Assembly: GCA_947568835.1 (NCBI GenBank)
Contig: OX387605.1
Coordinates: 3,472,001-3,536,000, forward strand
DNA: 64,000 bases
Reading direction: 5' to 3'
DNA from: Protonemura montana
Taxonomy: Eukaryota; Arthropoda; Insecta; Plecoptera; Nemouridae
Shown here: positions 51,301-62,840 of the stretch, in pieces
How the letters are laid out: every line of letters starts with the position of its first letter
Numbering within the stretch: position 1 is the stretch's first letter
Position numbers and translations under genes: made by a program
The notes under the pieces: generated by a model
The model's input: the letters and a program-made list of their open reading frames with translations, nothing else
What the model was told of the DNA's origin: nothing
The model's database searches: none

Positions 51301-53368
51301 ATACACTTACCGTCACTGCGGGATTGAGAAATGCCTCTTCTTTTGTTATTTCTTTACATTGTCCGGAGCCCAAAGCTTTGCTTATTGACTGCACAATGCT
51401 TTTCAATCTATTGACATGTGGCTCTATAGCAAAAATATATTTGCTGCTTGGAGGGAACCTCTCAATGATTGCATTCACCAGCCTGGAAAGTATTTCATAA
51501 GGCATTTGGGTTGCGTTAGAGTCACAAAAATACAAAAAAATACTACCTAGTGCCTAGTAGTTAAACATCAACGCACTTACGTTGCCAAGTTATGAATGTT
51601 CATTAATGGAATTTTATTCTTTCCCTTCAAAAAGATTGGCATCTCTGGATCATTTAGCCATGCTTGCTTGAATAAAAAGTGGAGTGTCTCTTCTTCGCCA
51701 CCATAAGTAATACCAGAACAAAGAATAGTTGTCTTCAATTGCTCTTTAAACTATTAATAGGAAAGTATTTTTATGTTAATTTTCCTCCACATTTCACATA
51801 TTGTCACAAGCAGGTTGAACCTAAATTTAAAAGCTTACCAGTTTTCCAACTCTTGCCACCTCTTTTTCAAAGATAGCATGTTCCTTGAAATTTGGGTGAG
51901 GTTTTCTTTTACGGTAATCAGCTTCGGTAAACGGCAGGTCTGGATCATCCTGTTGCGGAACGTTAACTTTAGTGTGTTTAAATTATTCGACAACTAAAAT
52001 CTCCAGAAATGATCGTAATGGAAATACAGTGTAAATAACTCTTGGAGTAGTGACAGTATTTAAGAGACAAACAACGGAATTTGAAGTAGAGCAAACTGGT
52101 TCTTACAGGATCTATCGGTTTGGTTAGAGCCCAAGTCATAACAGTCGATAGCAATATGAAATGTCTTGTTTCTCTCATTTGCTTGAATGCTTTTGGATCT
52201 TCTTCTTTCAGTAACGCCAGTCTCTTCTCAATTTCTAAAACCAAAAACAGTTACAGTATCTATTTTCCCAGAATTACAAAGCCCAAACTTTCCATTGTGA
52301 AGACGGTGGAAAATTTCTCTATAATCCTACACTGGAATATCTTTGTCACTTGAACAAAACTATACTCACCATGCAACACAAATGCAGCTTCTTCTATCTG
52401 AGATAAGTCATTTCCAATATCATAAACAATTACCCCACACTTCATGATTTCATCCATGAACTCATCATTATTTGTTGGCGAATTTGTAGAATAATGTATC
52501 ACGTGTTTGATTTCTTCAGGAATTTTGTACTAAAATCAGAAAGTGTTGTTGATCTTTTTAAACAGACGTTTATTTTCAAGCACTTTCTGCAAACGTGAGT
52601 TAAGGATTGCATGGCCTTAGGGCTGCCTATAAAAGTATTACCTTTCTACCCTTCAGAGTTCCAATAATCTCGCGTTTTGAAAATGGTATTCGAGCATTTA
52701 ACGGGGGTTCATTTTCATAGTTTGTTTCTTTAATCTCTTCTTCATCCTCTTCACCATCTTCATCTTCGTCTTCTTCTTCTTCAGCAACTTCCTCTGCCTC
52801 ATCAATGTCTTGGACTGGGTTTATTGTTTGGTTTGCTAAGAACTACAACAATAAGAATTAATTTTTCGCTTAGATCCAGCTTTGCGATTCTAAGATTTTT
52901 TACCGATGACAAAAATTAAATTTCGATTGATATCTACCTACTGTTAATTGAAATGGAACAAATGCAAGATTATCAAACAAAACCATCAAGCAAAATACCA
53001 GAAATGCTTCACTGGTTTAGCTTTCTAGGTATTATTATATATGCTTCAAAAGTTAGTACAAATAGTGAGCCCTTATGTCTATAAGTTTTGTGCAGCTGAG
53101 CTGAAATATGAGTCTTGATAAACCCACTGAGATTGTAAACATGCATTACCTCTGAAATATGCTTCCCATGAAAACCATCTATATGATTGATAAATATTCT
53201 GTTAGGGTAGAAAGTTGGTTCTGGTTCATTGGGATCCGGCAAAAACTTTGCTTCTTCAAGTTTTCTCTTTGCTTCGTTAAAGCCAAGCAATTCTTCCAAG
53301 TCTAAAGATACTCTTTCCGACAACTCAATGTCCTGTTCTGTTGATGGTTGTAAGAAAGACTCCTCCAT
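48343..53368 (-). CDS. Ak7: Adenylate kinase 7 homologue (ciliary type), 16 exons, probably inactive kinase domain
   Basis: Minus-strand exons, 5' to 3': 53150-53368, 52642-52842, 52370-52529, 52107-52234, 51839-51949, 51581-51750, 51311-51482, 51072-51221, 50779-50907, 50431-50660, 49950-50146, 49641-49767, 49247-49398, 49033-49169, 48788-48946, 48343-48507. They join in phase into about 868 residues; human AK7 is about 720. The start (MEESFLQPST) follows an in-frame stop. The N-terminal part is the AK7 nucleotide-sugar-epimerase-like domain, with RHFILLSTVMTWAL and DLPFTEADYRKRKPHPNF. The adenylate kinase domain begins IKIYIHGPPGIGKARLGKRL. The C-terminus is a Dpy-30 motif, LRHYLIQYVLPTLTKGL to NPVDFLAHFLFKENPEG. 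Acidic linkers occur in exons 2, 10 and 11. The P-loop Ser/Thr is Ala452, and the usual DGFPR/K reads VNYPK (576-580), so phosphotransfer looks lost. The intron after 51072 lacks a GT donor. Family function is in ciliary and sperm axonemes. Confidence 0.93.
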
Positions 53369-54598
53369 TTTTCTGCTGGTTCATAAGGTCAGAGTGGTGA
53401 CTAATTGGACTGGTTTTAATGATACAATTGCCAAAAAAAACAGCCTTTTTGTCTTCTGCCTGCATTAGCTGTTGTCAACTTTTAAACAGTGTACACATAT
53501 TCAATTGGGCCCTGGTTATTCTTCAGTTAATTGCTGTACTTTTGTTTCATATGATTTGAAATTCATTGAAGACGAGCAGATCGAGGAAAAGCTGAAATGT
53601 ACAGAAAACATTCCCATGGAGAGTCGGTCCATGCTAAGTTTAGCTAAGTTTACTGCGTACAAAATGTTAAATACTACTGGCTAACTAAAAGATTGGCCAA
53701 CATGAGTATAAACTTGTTCAAATTGATGTCACTCTTAAAACTTTTTGATTAAAAATACTCTTATTTAAACTAAAATCCTCACCAATTCACAGCAAATATT
53801 ATGTCATGTACTTTAAACCACATTGTTATAGTTAAATTTTCAAAATTATGAGAAATATGTCTGAAAATATGTACAAAATTCCATCGCCGGACATGCGTTT
53901 CTACTTTCTAGCTTTAGGAACGACTAAACTGAACACTTTTTTTTGTATTACAGTATTATTACAGTATTGCTTTTTGTATTCTTACTTTAATACCCCGCAG
54001 ATTGCAAGCATTTACAATTTAAATACGATTTCAAATAAACTGAAAACTCTTTTCATTGGTGAGAAATTTGAACAATGTACTTAAACATTAGTTAGTAACG
54101 AATGCAAGATAATTTTGGACCTTTGGCACACTGGAGGGTGAGCAACTTATAGTAGGTCCACCAATTAACAAAATTAAAGATATTAATCATCCTTTATGGT
54201 TTACACAGACAACTCTCTGATGATTTACCCTCCTCCTCTGATTGCAATAAAGAATTATCTGTCAAACAATCACATACCCAATATTCAAAGAATCCCTACG
54301 CCAATCCGCAACTCAACTGAAATTGTGTTCGCAAAGCCCTAGTATTTTATTTAAACAATGAAAACACCGGTAACTATTAGCACCAACAATAAATAATATT
54401 ACCGTCAAGACTCCACAACCATCCGCCATGCTTTTTGTTTGAAGTTTTACTTGTTGAATTTAAAATAGTGAGTGCTATTTCCATAGTACCGATTGTACAT
54501 TGTACTCGTCTTAAATATTAATTTCATAAACAAAAAGTGTGTTGGTTATCAAGTTGACATAGTAACCAACTAGTGATATTTGCATACATGGTGCAAAT
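53369..54598. other. Divergent intergenic region between AK7 and the next gene
   Basis: A 1.2-kb AT-rich spacer between two diverging genes, probably holding both promoters. One RFX X-box-like site is seen at 54553-54566. No other gene is recognised. Confidence 0.6.
54553..54566 (+). promoter_or_regulatory. X-box-like site (RFX family) upstream of the unknown gene
   Basis: GTTGACATAGTAAC fits the RFX X-box layout of two half-sites around AT, with one mismatch (A where a pyrimidine is preferred). It lies 32 bases before the start codon at 54599. RFX factors drive ciliary genes, and the divergent neighbour is AK7, a ciliary family. A 14-base near-match can occur by chance. Confidence 0.3.
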
Positions 54599-55945
54599 AT
54601 GGTTCTGCCAAGAATATGCGTGCTGTATGGTAAGATCTCTTGTCCAACATACTTGTTCTCAAGAAATTTTTATTTCTAGACGTCAAATGATTCAAGCAAG
54701 TGGCGTTTTTGCTAAGATATTTCATGAAGCCCTAGTGGTCATTACCCAGTCTCATTTAGGTTCGGCATGAGGCATACCACAAATGTTTTTGACGTGCAAT
54801 GTTTTGAAATGGTATCGTGTTCCAGCACTTGTGGCGTGGGCTAGCAGTGCACTGGCAGCGAGACAAGAAATTCCTGAGGTAACCATTCAAACCAATGCTT
54901 AGGATTCAACTTTTTTGTTCTGATGTACTAACTAATTCATGTTAAGTGGAGAGAGTTTTGCTAAGTGGGCAATTAATTTTTTACATGGTGACATAGTTAC
55001 AAGTATGGATGCTTTCCCCAGCAAGCCAAGCCCAGGGTTGAATATGAAGAAGAACGGAAGGGAAGTCTGGATGATTTTGCCCGAGGATGGAGGGCAGTAA
55101 GGACGGAAAGCATGGGTAGGCTACACAAAACAGCTGAATTACACATTTTAAAAACCTCTTGCTTTAAAATCTCTTAAAATAAAAACAAATAAATGAAAAC
55201 TTTGAATGGAGAATTATTGCAAATGCACTTACTTCTTACACCGTATGCTCAATAAGTGCATTTTTACATTTTTTAACTTAAAAGAAAAACATATTAGACA
55301 TATTAGAAAACTTGCACAAGAAACAAACCAAAGGTATTATTTTGTTTGAAATGAGATAACTGATGTTGCAGAATCTTTGTGGAAATATTAAATACCACAA
55401 GTAAGTTAATTCAATAAAGATAGGTGAATCAAAGTAATGACTAATTATTCTCAAGTCCCACTAGGTCAACATGTGAAAATCAGTACACCAGACCTCGTCA
55501 GGAGGAATTTGGCGGCGGTCCATAAATCACCATGTCGCACAGATGGCATTCGGAAGCCCATGTTGGGGCAACGGAAGCTGACTGCTAATGCCAAGTCTTC
55601 AAAAAGGAAAGTTAACCCAAGCAGAGCATGCTTGGAACATGAAGACCACCACAAATTGCCACATGATGTTTCTAATAAATGCTCGCTTGCTAAGAAGGAA
55701 AAGATGAAGGTATTGAAACACTTGGATCTTTCTATCTTTGTTAGAACATAAGAAACTTGGATAAGTTCAAGAAAATAAGTTTTAAGTATAGATTTGTTAT
55801 CAGTGTGATGCCTTTTTTAATTTCACTATGGCCCCAGGCTAAAGACATACAGACGAAGCACGGGGAGCTGGCAGAACCCCCGGCCAAGAATGGGGTGGCG
55901 AAAGGGTGCGGAGATGCTACCAGCTCAACGACAACCTTGCCTTGA
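54599..55945 (+). CDS. Unrecognised five-exon gene with N-terminal signal-like segment
   Basis: Exons 54599-54629, 54826-54878, 55022-55115, 55465-55709 and 55838-55945 join in phase to about 176 residues. An in-frame TAA precedes the ATG with no other ATG between. Residues 1-22 (MVLPRICVLY, then ALVAWASSALA) look like a cleavable signal peptide or membrane anchor. Next comes an acidic-basic stretch RVEYEEERKGSLDDFARGWR, then a Lys/Arg-rich middle with NAKSSKRKVNPSR, and a tail ending TSSTTTLP. I do not recognise the family and assign no function. All joints use GT-AG. A possible 29-nt extra exon (55372-55400) would introduce an early stop (ESLWKY). The first exon is short and its start is the least certain part. 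If the start is elsewhere, the signal peptide reading falls. Confidence 0.6.
55372..55400 (+). other. Possible cassette exon with in-frame stop in the unknown gene
   Basis: An acceptor (tgatgttgcag) and a strong donor (gtaagt) bracket 29 bases. Joined after 55115 it reads ESLWKY then stop, so inclusion would truncate the protein after 65 residues. AATAAA at 55413 (ttcaataaag) could even end a short transcript here. Confidence 0.3.
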
Positions 55946-56190
55946 GGTTTCATCCGTGCCTGCCGTTGCAACTTTCGAACATGGCATTGGAGGGCTCCAT
56001 TGTCCGACCATCAAAAGGGCATTTGCCCAAACAACCATTAAAAATAAAAGTGTGAACCCCAGAAAAAGTGGGTTATATCTAAACATTACACCTCAATTAA
56101 TTTTACAGTAAAGTGTGGCAAAGCTGAATTATTGATTTGTCATATAACACTTAACCATGATGCCTCATAGCCAATTCTCATTTGATTTTG

Positions 56191-56196
56191 AATAAA
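56191..56196 (+). terminator. Poly(A) signal of the unknown gene
   Basis: AATAAA about 245 bases after the stop codon. An earlier AATAAA at 56043 is an alternative. Confidence 0.5.
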
Positions 56197-56552
56197 AACA
56201 TGAGTTTAAACAGTTATTTTTCATCTCTAGAAATATGATTGCAGTCCTCTCTCTCTTTCTTAATGCAGTCAATTGGCAGGAACAATCGTTTTATTTTGAT
56301 TTCTACTATTGATGGAACCCTTTTAAACCCTTTTTCCCCGATTTTTTGACATGCGAATAGCGAGATTAGTCATTTCGATTTTCGTTCCCGCAGATAATCG
56401 TATAATCTTTGGTAGTGTGGCAGCACTGCGTCTGTGAGAGAAACGTCATGTGATTTGTAGAAAAAGTGGGATAGGTCCGTCACAGCTACATTTAGTGGAT
56501 TTTTGATAGGAATTCGTGCGTTTACTATTTAATAGTACAAATCTCATAAGCC

Positions 56553-57450
56553 ATGGGTGCATCTGCAATACCTGTTATTGTTTTTACTCTTCTGTGGGGA
56601 ATCGTTGGAATAGTACTACCTTTTGTGGTACCAAAAGGACCGAATCGAGGGTAAGGTCACAATATTTTGGCTACCATTTATTTCCAGTATTTCCATTCAG
56701 ATTTTAAATTGGGATTTAGAAATATGTTTTAGGCTTTAATGCAATGGGGTTTAATGCAATGATGATGTACCTCTGTGTATTGATGTAGCTGATGATGTAC
56801 CTTTCTTACATTACAGAATCCTCCAACTGATCCTCATGCTGGTAGGAGCTACGTGCTGGTTGTTGTAAGTATAATTACAACGATTTTGGCAATCAAATTA
56901 TTATCGGCTATAATATTTATAGAGGGAGCTTTAATACAGAGTGATGTTGCACTGGCTGGAAGATTAGCGAACATGTCCATGAGTGGTGAGTGGCTGGACA
57001 ATATTTAGCCAGAGCCACAGCCTCGTTTGCAGTGTGGGTGAATTCGGACAAGAAATAGTCCCTCCAAAACTTGCACTAGGTGTGGAGAATTCAAGCTGCC
57101 AAAGGTTTACTCTTTGTAATTGTAACTTCCACATGAATCATGGCAACTTGTTAGTGCTGGCATTGAGCTTATGAGCTCCAAGGAATCTGTATATTAATCC
57201 CTTTAATTGAGATTGAGTGGATATATTACCAGTATCTCAATGTTTATGTTGACAATTGCTGTTTTACAGCTGGCTCTGCTGCTACATGGCACAAATGAAC
57301 CCACTTATTGGGCCAAAACTGTCCAATCACACATTGCTGTTGATGGCCAGGGAATGGGTAAGATCAATTTCTTGCATTTTTCGATAATTAATCTTGTATT
57401 ATTTTTGTATTAAATGTATTATTTTGTTTCAGGGCACGCCTATCGAATAA
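56553..57450 (+). CDS. VhaM9.7: V-type H+-ATPase membrane subunit e (M9.7)
   Basis: Small membrane subunit of the V0 sector of the proton pump that acidifies endomembranes. Exons 56553-56650, 56817-56864, 57270-57357 and 57433-57450 join in phase to 83 residues, matching the family size. The protein starts [19 protein letters not shown]. It has the signature [10 protein letters not shown] after the first hydrophobic helix, then a second helix [20 protein letters not shown] and the conserved [11 protein letters not shown]. The short end is REWGTPIE. The small last exon of five codons plus stop is supported by the acceptor tttgtttcag. An exon-like stretch near 56940-56985 has a good donor but does not fit the protein, so it is not used here. 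Confidence 0.95.
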
Positions 57451-57871
57451 TCCACTTGGCTGTAAGCGCTATCCGAACGGAGAAGATATGTTAACATTTT
57501 CTGAAAGTCATTCCAAGAGAACTCTCAATTTATATCTGTCACTTACTGATGGAAAATGTATTTAATGTGCTCGGTACTTGGTGTAAATAGTGTAGATCTA
57601 GCTATGATCGTAGATAATGAGGTCTCTTCTTGAAAAGTAAGTTTAACTAAAACACCCTTGATAGGTAATGATCTTACTCTCTCGTGGCCTATCCAGCGAT
57701 ATTAATGTAAAATTCATTTTTAAATGTATCGTTTACTTACCGAAAAATCTCCGAAATGATCTGATGTAACTAACTACATGATACATGTCAACGAATAGAT
57801 TTTTTTTTTTGTTAATAGTTTCATTTCAATTATCATCGTGCATTGTAATTTGTATGCAGAATTCGCACCCA

Positions 57872-57881
57872 AATAAATAAA
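57872..57881 (+). terminator. Poly(A) signals of V-ATPase subunit e
   Basis: Two overlapping AATAAA hexamers lie about 420 bases after the stop codon and about 180 bases before the Sufu start codon. Confidence 0.7.
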
Positions 57882-58058
57882 AATGTAAATTTGTTTAAAT
57901 GGAACAGGCGTTTGGATTTGAACATATGGCCGTCATGGCATTCCTAAGACAGTCTCTACAAGTATCAGTAGAGGGCGCCATGGATCCAAGGTCCCAGTTC
58001 CTTGTTGCTCGCGGAGATTCTCTAGCAGCCTAGCACGCCTAGCAGTAGTCACTTAAAA

Positions 58059-61000
58059 ATGGAAGAGGATGGTGGTCAAAGTTCTCGGTGTGGCAGTGTT
58101 CCCGTCACTGTGTTCCCTCCAACGCCTCCAGGATTAGAGGCGTTGTACTCGCAATGTCGCGGCATATATCTGGATCAAGTGAATCCTCTGCAAGTCACAG
58201 CTCTCGTGAAATACTGGTTTGTAATAATTTGATAAAGGCCGTCTAACTTTCTCGCACTCAGACAGCACTAACAACTTGTTTGTCTGATTTGATATCAGTC
58301 GCCTCTTGTTGAAATGAAATTCCTTTTTCGTCTGACGTTATCAAAGCAGCTGCAGCGATGCTGTGGCCCACTTCACTTCCAAGATGTTGTCACTCGGTTT
58401 TTCAGTCATTGATCCGTACGTCTGACCGCCACTTGACAAATGGATGCTGGCCAGTGCTCCAGCTGTAAGTCCCGTTCTTTGTGATTGTGGTCACTGGTCA
58501 CCCCACCATTTTTCTGTACTATATAATGACACCGAGCTATAAACTTTACTATAAGTCAAGTGCGGGGAATTTTGAGCTGGGAATTAGACGGTAAAGACTA
58601 AAGTCTTCAATAATCCGAGGCCTCTTAAGGGTTCACAGTAGACGAAGTCACGGCATTTGGAAGAAATACCTTGGGGGTAGGGCGACAATAGTATCCAACC
58701 CGACCCACGAGATAGCTACCTCTATGAACGGCATGGTTCTGTGGTGTTTTCACACGGCTAGGACGGAAGTATACTCGAGCGCAAAGAGGCGAACGACATC
58801 GGATATTTTTAGGTCGCGTTGTACAGCGTCTACGCCAAAAATATACTTGCGATAGGTGCGGGACGGATATGAGGGTGACAGTGACCCCGCCTTGAAACTT
58901 CTTCAGTCTAATTTAATTCCAAGAAGTTACCCCTTTTAGCGCCCCATGGGGCCCGTGCCCTTCCTTGAAAGGGACATATATCCGCTCACTCTTTCCACCA
59001 AGTGCTTGATGAGTCACAACTCTCATTAAAAATTCGCGTGCGCAGAAATAATGGAAACAGAAACCACCTGTTGCAAGGGACAAAGTTTTGCTTTTTGACA
59101 CACTCGCATTCTTCGTTTCCCCGAATCGACGTTCTGCGTAACGCCTGCACGAACGATTTCCGCGTTGCTTGTTTTTGCCGTGTTCCCCCCGCATTACGCC
59201 GAGTCCTCATGACGCCGAGCCGCCGGTGCCACATGTCGGGGCGACGTTTGGCACGTGAGCTGCTGGGGGCCTCCCCTTTTCCTGCCCCGCTCCTGGAGGA
59301 GCCGTGGGAGCTCGCTGGGAGAGCGCGCTTCTGAGTGATCACGCACTCGTCGTTTTTGCCACTTACATCGGCGGGCATGACAAATCCACATCTGGCATGC
59401 TTCTCAGTAAATTGAGGAACCATTGGGTTGACATTCTTGAGCGTTAAATAACGATTAACGAGACTTCCTGGATGTGGCAGTCTCCACCTTGTCGGAACCC
59501 ACTAAGGAGGATCGATGTGAAATAACCAGAAATTCTTTCAGATGAGATTTAGAAGGTATTCACCCGTCACTCCGTAGAATCAATTCCGATCAAATCAGTT
59601 AACTCATCCTAAATAGTTTTACTCGTTAGTTTTTTATCTTTCCTTGGTAAGCCTGGCATTGCCTTGTCTTGATGACGTCCGTAGCATGCCACCCACCGTC
59701 GTCCATCGGCCCTCCGCCCCGGGATTTAACAGCCTGACCTTGCCATGTGCGTTCCCCGCCACTGCCTGGGTGGCCCGTGACAGTCAAGACGCGGCGATTA
59801 AAAGCGGAGGCCTCCCGTTAATTGACGCAATAACAGCCCAAGACAGACGTACTTTATTAGCGAAACAAATGCTACCCGTTCCTCGAATGCTCATTGCCGC
59901 CGCTCTAGCCGTAGTTAATAGCCGTCCGAACCCCCCGGCGCGTAGGTCTGGGTTCGAATTCCGACGAGCTAATTACCGCTCACGGGCGGAAAGATAACGA
60001 AACGTTGAAGATTCCGCGGCGGCGACTGCTGCCGATTACCTACCACAGCGCATGTGCTTGATGGGTCCAAACAGGTTGGGTGGTCCGGACCCTCTCGACT
60101 ACATCAGCATGTACACAAACGCCGGGCTGCCGGAACGCGGCATCCCCCCACACTGGCACTACATCAGCTTCGGCTTGTCCGACCTGCACGGCGACGGCCG
60201 CGTCCACGAGACGGCGACGCCGACGCCAGGCCGCGACGCCGCCAGCGGGTTCGGCTTCGAGCTGACTTTCCGGCTGAAACGTGAGCCGGGAGAAACGGCG
60301 CCGCCCACATGGCCGGCGGCTGTGATGCAGTCCCTGGCCAAGTACGTGTTCCAGTCGGGGAACACCCTGGTTGTCGGTGACCATGTGTCATGGCACTGCG
60401 CTCTGGACAACAGCGAGTCGCGGATCCAGCACATGCTGATGACCGCTGACCCCCAGCTTGGGGTGGCCACCACACCGTTCGGGCAGGTGCACTTCGTGCA
60501 GATCGTGGGCGTAACCACTGAGGAGCTGCAGGCAGCCCAGCACTGGAACGGTCCTGGGGTGCTGGACATCCTCAAGCGACTGCCAGGGTGAGCATTGCAT
60601 CCTGGAATTCTGGCACCGGTTTTTTATCATTTTCATCGCATTGTCCAAATCACAACAGCCTGAACTGAACTACCATTTTCGTTTTTTGAATGACAGCAAA
60701 ATAGGATCATCACAATTTAAGCATTTCAGCTTTCCAGAGTTGTAATTGCACCTAACATTATCTAATCTTATGACCATAATAATACTAATAATTATAGCAC
60801 ATTTTATTATCTCTTTGATCAGAAGATATAAGATCATCAAGATAATAAAAGGATACAAAGCAGACAGAAGCATGGGACAGTCTACAGTTTCCTGCAATTC
60901 CCTCCTTATATGGATTTTGGCATATGTTTCAAATAAAATTCTTCTTTCATCCAGTTTCAAAAACTTAAGATCCATAATTTAGTGTCACAATTATTTTGCA

Positions 61001-62840
61001 GGTGATAGGTTTTCAATGTGGTCTTGAATCAGACTAAGCTCACATGTCAACTCATGCTATTAAAAGCTATAGGCTTTCCATAGTGATTTTTGCAAACTTA
61101 TAATTCGATTTTCCAAGTCAAGCCATTTGATACACCCCTCCCAACATTTGACACTTTTACATTACCTATTATTCTGCACTAACCTTATGGATCTTTAATT
61201 TTTTTAATCTATGGATTTCGAAAAAGTCCATACATTTTGTCTTCAATGTCGTTGCTTCTCATTGCAGAGCTGGAGGTGCCTGGCTGTTGACTGACATGCG
61301 GCGAGGTGAGAGCATGCTGGAGCTGGATCCCGCAGCGGGAGATCGCGTGGAGCGGGGAATCGAGACCGAGGGTTCTAATCTCAGTGGCGTGAGCGCTCGT
61401 TGTTCCTGGGCCGACGCCGACCTCGACGCCGACGCCACCCCACGAATCTCCGAGCACGACTCGCGCCAGATCAAGTCGGCACTCAAGAAGGGGCTCATGC
61501 ACTCGAACCCTGAGCTTTCCCCGACAGGGCGCTTGGAAAACCTGGATGAGTAAGTCTCTGGCAGTGCAGTGGCTTTGTTTGAAGGTGTTGCTATTGGCTG
61601 GACTCTATCTGGGGGAATGGCTTGCCATGTTGCTGAGAGAAGTAGTCATTCACATAGTAGAGCTGGGTTACCAGTACCATGGAACTCCAAACTTGATGAC
61701 GTTATCCCAAAAATAATAATCAAAATGATACTGAATTGAAAATGATTTGACGAATATCAAAAGATAAAAGTATTATTGCCCGTAATTATGTTCCAATTTA
61801 ATTATGTTCCAACACATTTCATTAATTAACTGCGTTGTTTTCACAGCAATGACAACTCTAACCGGAAGAATTCCTATGACAGCAATTCGACGACAACAGA
61901 AGGAGGATTACTGGAATCCACTGAATTGCTGCGCACAAAAACACTTGAAAGCCTTCACCTTACCTTCAACCTGGAATCAGGCGGCCTTCTACCCTTAGCC
62001 ATAAGGTCAGTATTCAATAATCACAAATTGGAAAGGAAATTCTTAAACAGGAGACCTTTTTGTGTTTAAGTGTTCTCAAGTACTTGAATCATGTAACAAC
62101 GAATGGACATTTTAGTTTAAATACTGCAATACTGAGGTGCCTAATAAGTAATTAGTATCTGACACAGCTCAGCTGTAACTTCTAAAATATACCATCAACT
62201 TGTGCGTCGGAACTAACAACCACCTCTGATTGCAGAGGGCGCGTGAGGCATGGCCGGCACTTCACGTTCAAGTCTGTGCTTGGAGACTCGGCGATCACCG
62301 TGGTCTCTCCGTCTGTGACTGGCACGCTGGTATCCGCAGAACGACCTTACGTGGCTCATGGACCGTGGCTGCAAGCGCTTGTGCCAGATCGGCTTGCACT
62401 CGACATGGCCGAAGCACTCGAGGTGCTGACCGCCCCTGAACAGGTAGGCTCGCAGCTCGCTAGCCATGTACTCCGCCATTTGCAACCCATGAGAACAATG
62501 TATGCACTATTGGCAATTGATAATTCATTTAGGACTCATTCTTGGCTGGCAGAGCGCCAATAAGTAGCTCAATTTGTGACCAAAATGTAAAATGCTTGCT
62601 TACAGATTACAATTTTAACTAGATTTAGATAGAATTGAAAGAGAAACGAATTAGTCACATCATTAAATGTGAGTGACTTCAATTTAGTGTTTGCAACCCT
62701 TGTTACTTACTTATCTCTCAAATGAAGAATTCCTTTTCAAGGTGCTGACACTCTCCATTTTGTTTCAGCTGGTTCTTCCAAAGACTTTCAAATGGCCTGA
62801 ACACAGGCTAATGATCACGATAGCGGAAGACAAATTGTGA
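58059..62840 (+). CDS. Su(fu): Suppressor of fused, negative regulator of Hedgehog signalling
   Basis: Binds Ci/Gli transcription factors in cytoplasm and nucleus and restrains Hedgehog output. Exons 58059-58216, 60075-60587, 61268-61549, 61847-62005, 62236-62443 and 62769-62840 join in phase to 463 residues (fly about 468, human 484). Exon 1 gives PPGLEALYSQCRGIYLDQ and NPLQVTALVKYW. Exon 2 gives LGGPDPLDYISMY, HWHYISFGLSDLHGD, GFGFELTFRLKRE and NSESRIQHMLM. Exon 3 gives LLTDMRRGES and GIETEGSNLSGVSA. Exon 4 gives LESLHLTFNLESGGLLPL. Exon 5 gives GRHFTFKSVLGD and AHGPWLQ. The split of N-terminal and C-terminal Gli-binding lobes is intact. Two variable stretches differ from other SUFU proteins: ATPTPGRDAA (100-109), and ADADLDADAT (272-281) in the disordered linker. 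Both are encoded by GACGCC repeats. The first intron is 1.9 kb; the others are short. Confidence 0.96.
58217..60074 (+). other. First intron of Sufu
   Basis: A 1.9-kb intron with a GC-rich part (about 58.9-59.4 and 59.65-60.0 kb). ORFs on both strands here lack recognisable domains. A GGGTTCGAATTCC at 59949 resembles a tRNA B box, but no tRNA or SINE body surrounds it. Confidence 0.6.
60207..60246. repeat. GACGCC repeat inside Sufu exon 2
   Basis: GGCGACGCCGACGCC and CGCGACGCC lie in the coding sequence and specify ATPTPGRDAA, where other SUFU proteins have a different, slightly shorter stretch. Confidence 0.7.
61410..61438. repeat. GACGCC repeat inside Sufu exon 3
   Basis: GCCGACGCCGACCTCGACGC, continuing CGACGCC, encodes ADADLDADA in the acidic, variable linker between the two SUFU lobes. 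Confidence 0.75.

Noticed and set aside
56940..56986. Exon-like stretch inside the V-ATPase subunit e gene (acceptor at 56940, donor gtgagt)
   Set aside because: Its translation does not match the family, while skipping it gives an exact, in-phase subunit e protein.
59940..59970. tRNA B-box-like GGGTTCGAATTCC
   Set aside because: No A box at the right distance and no tRNA cloverleaf arms could be formed.
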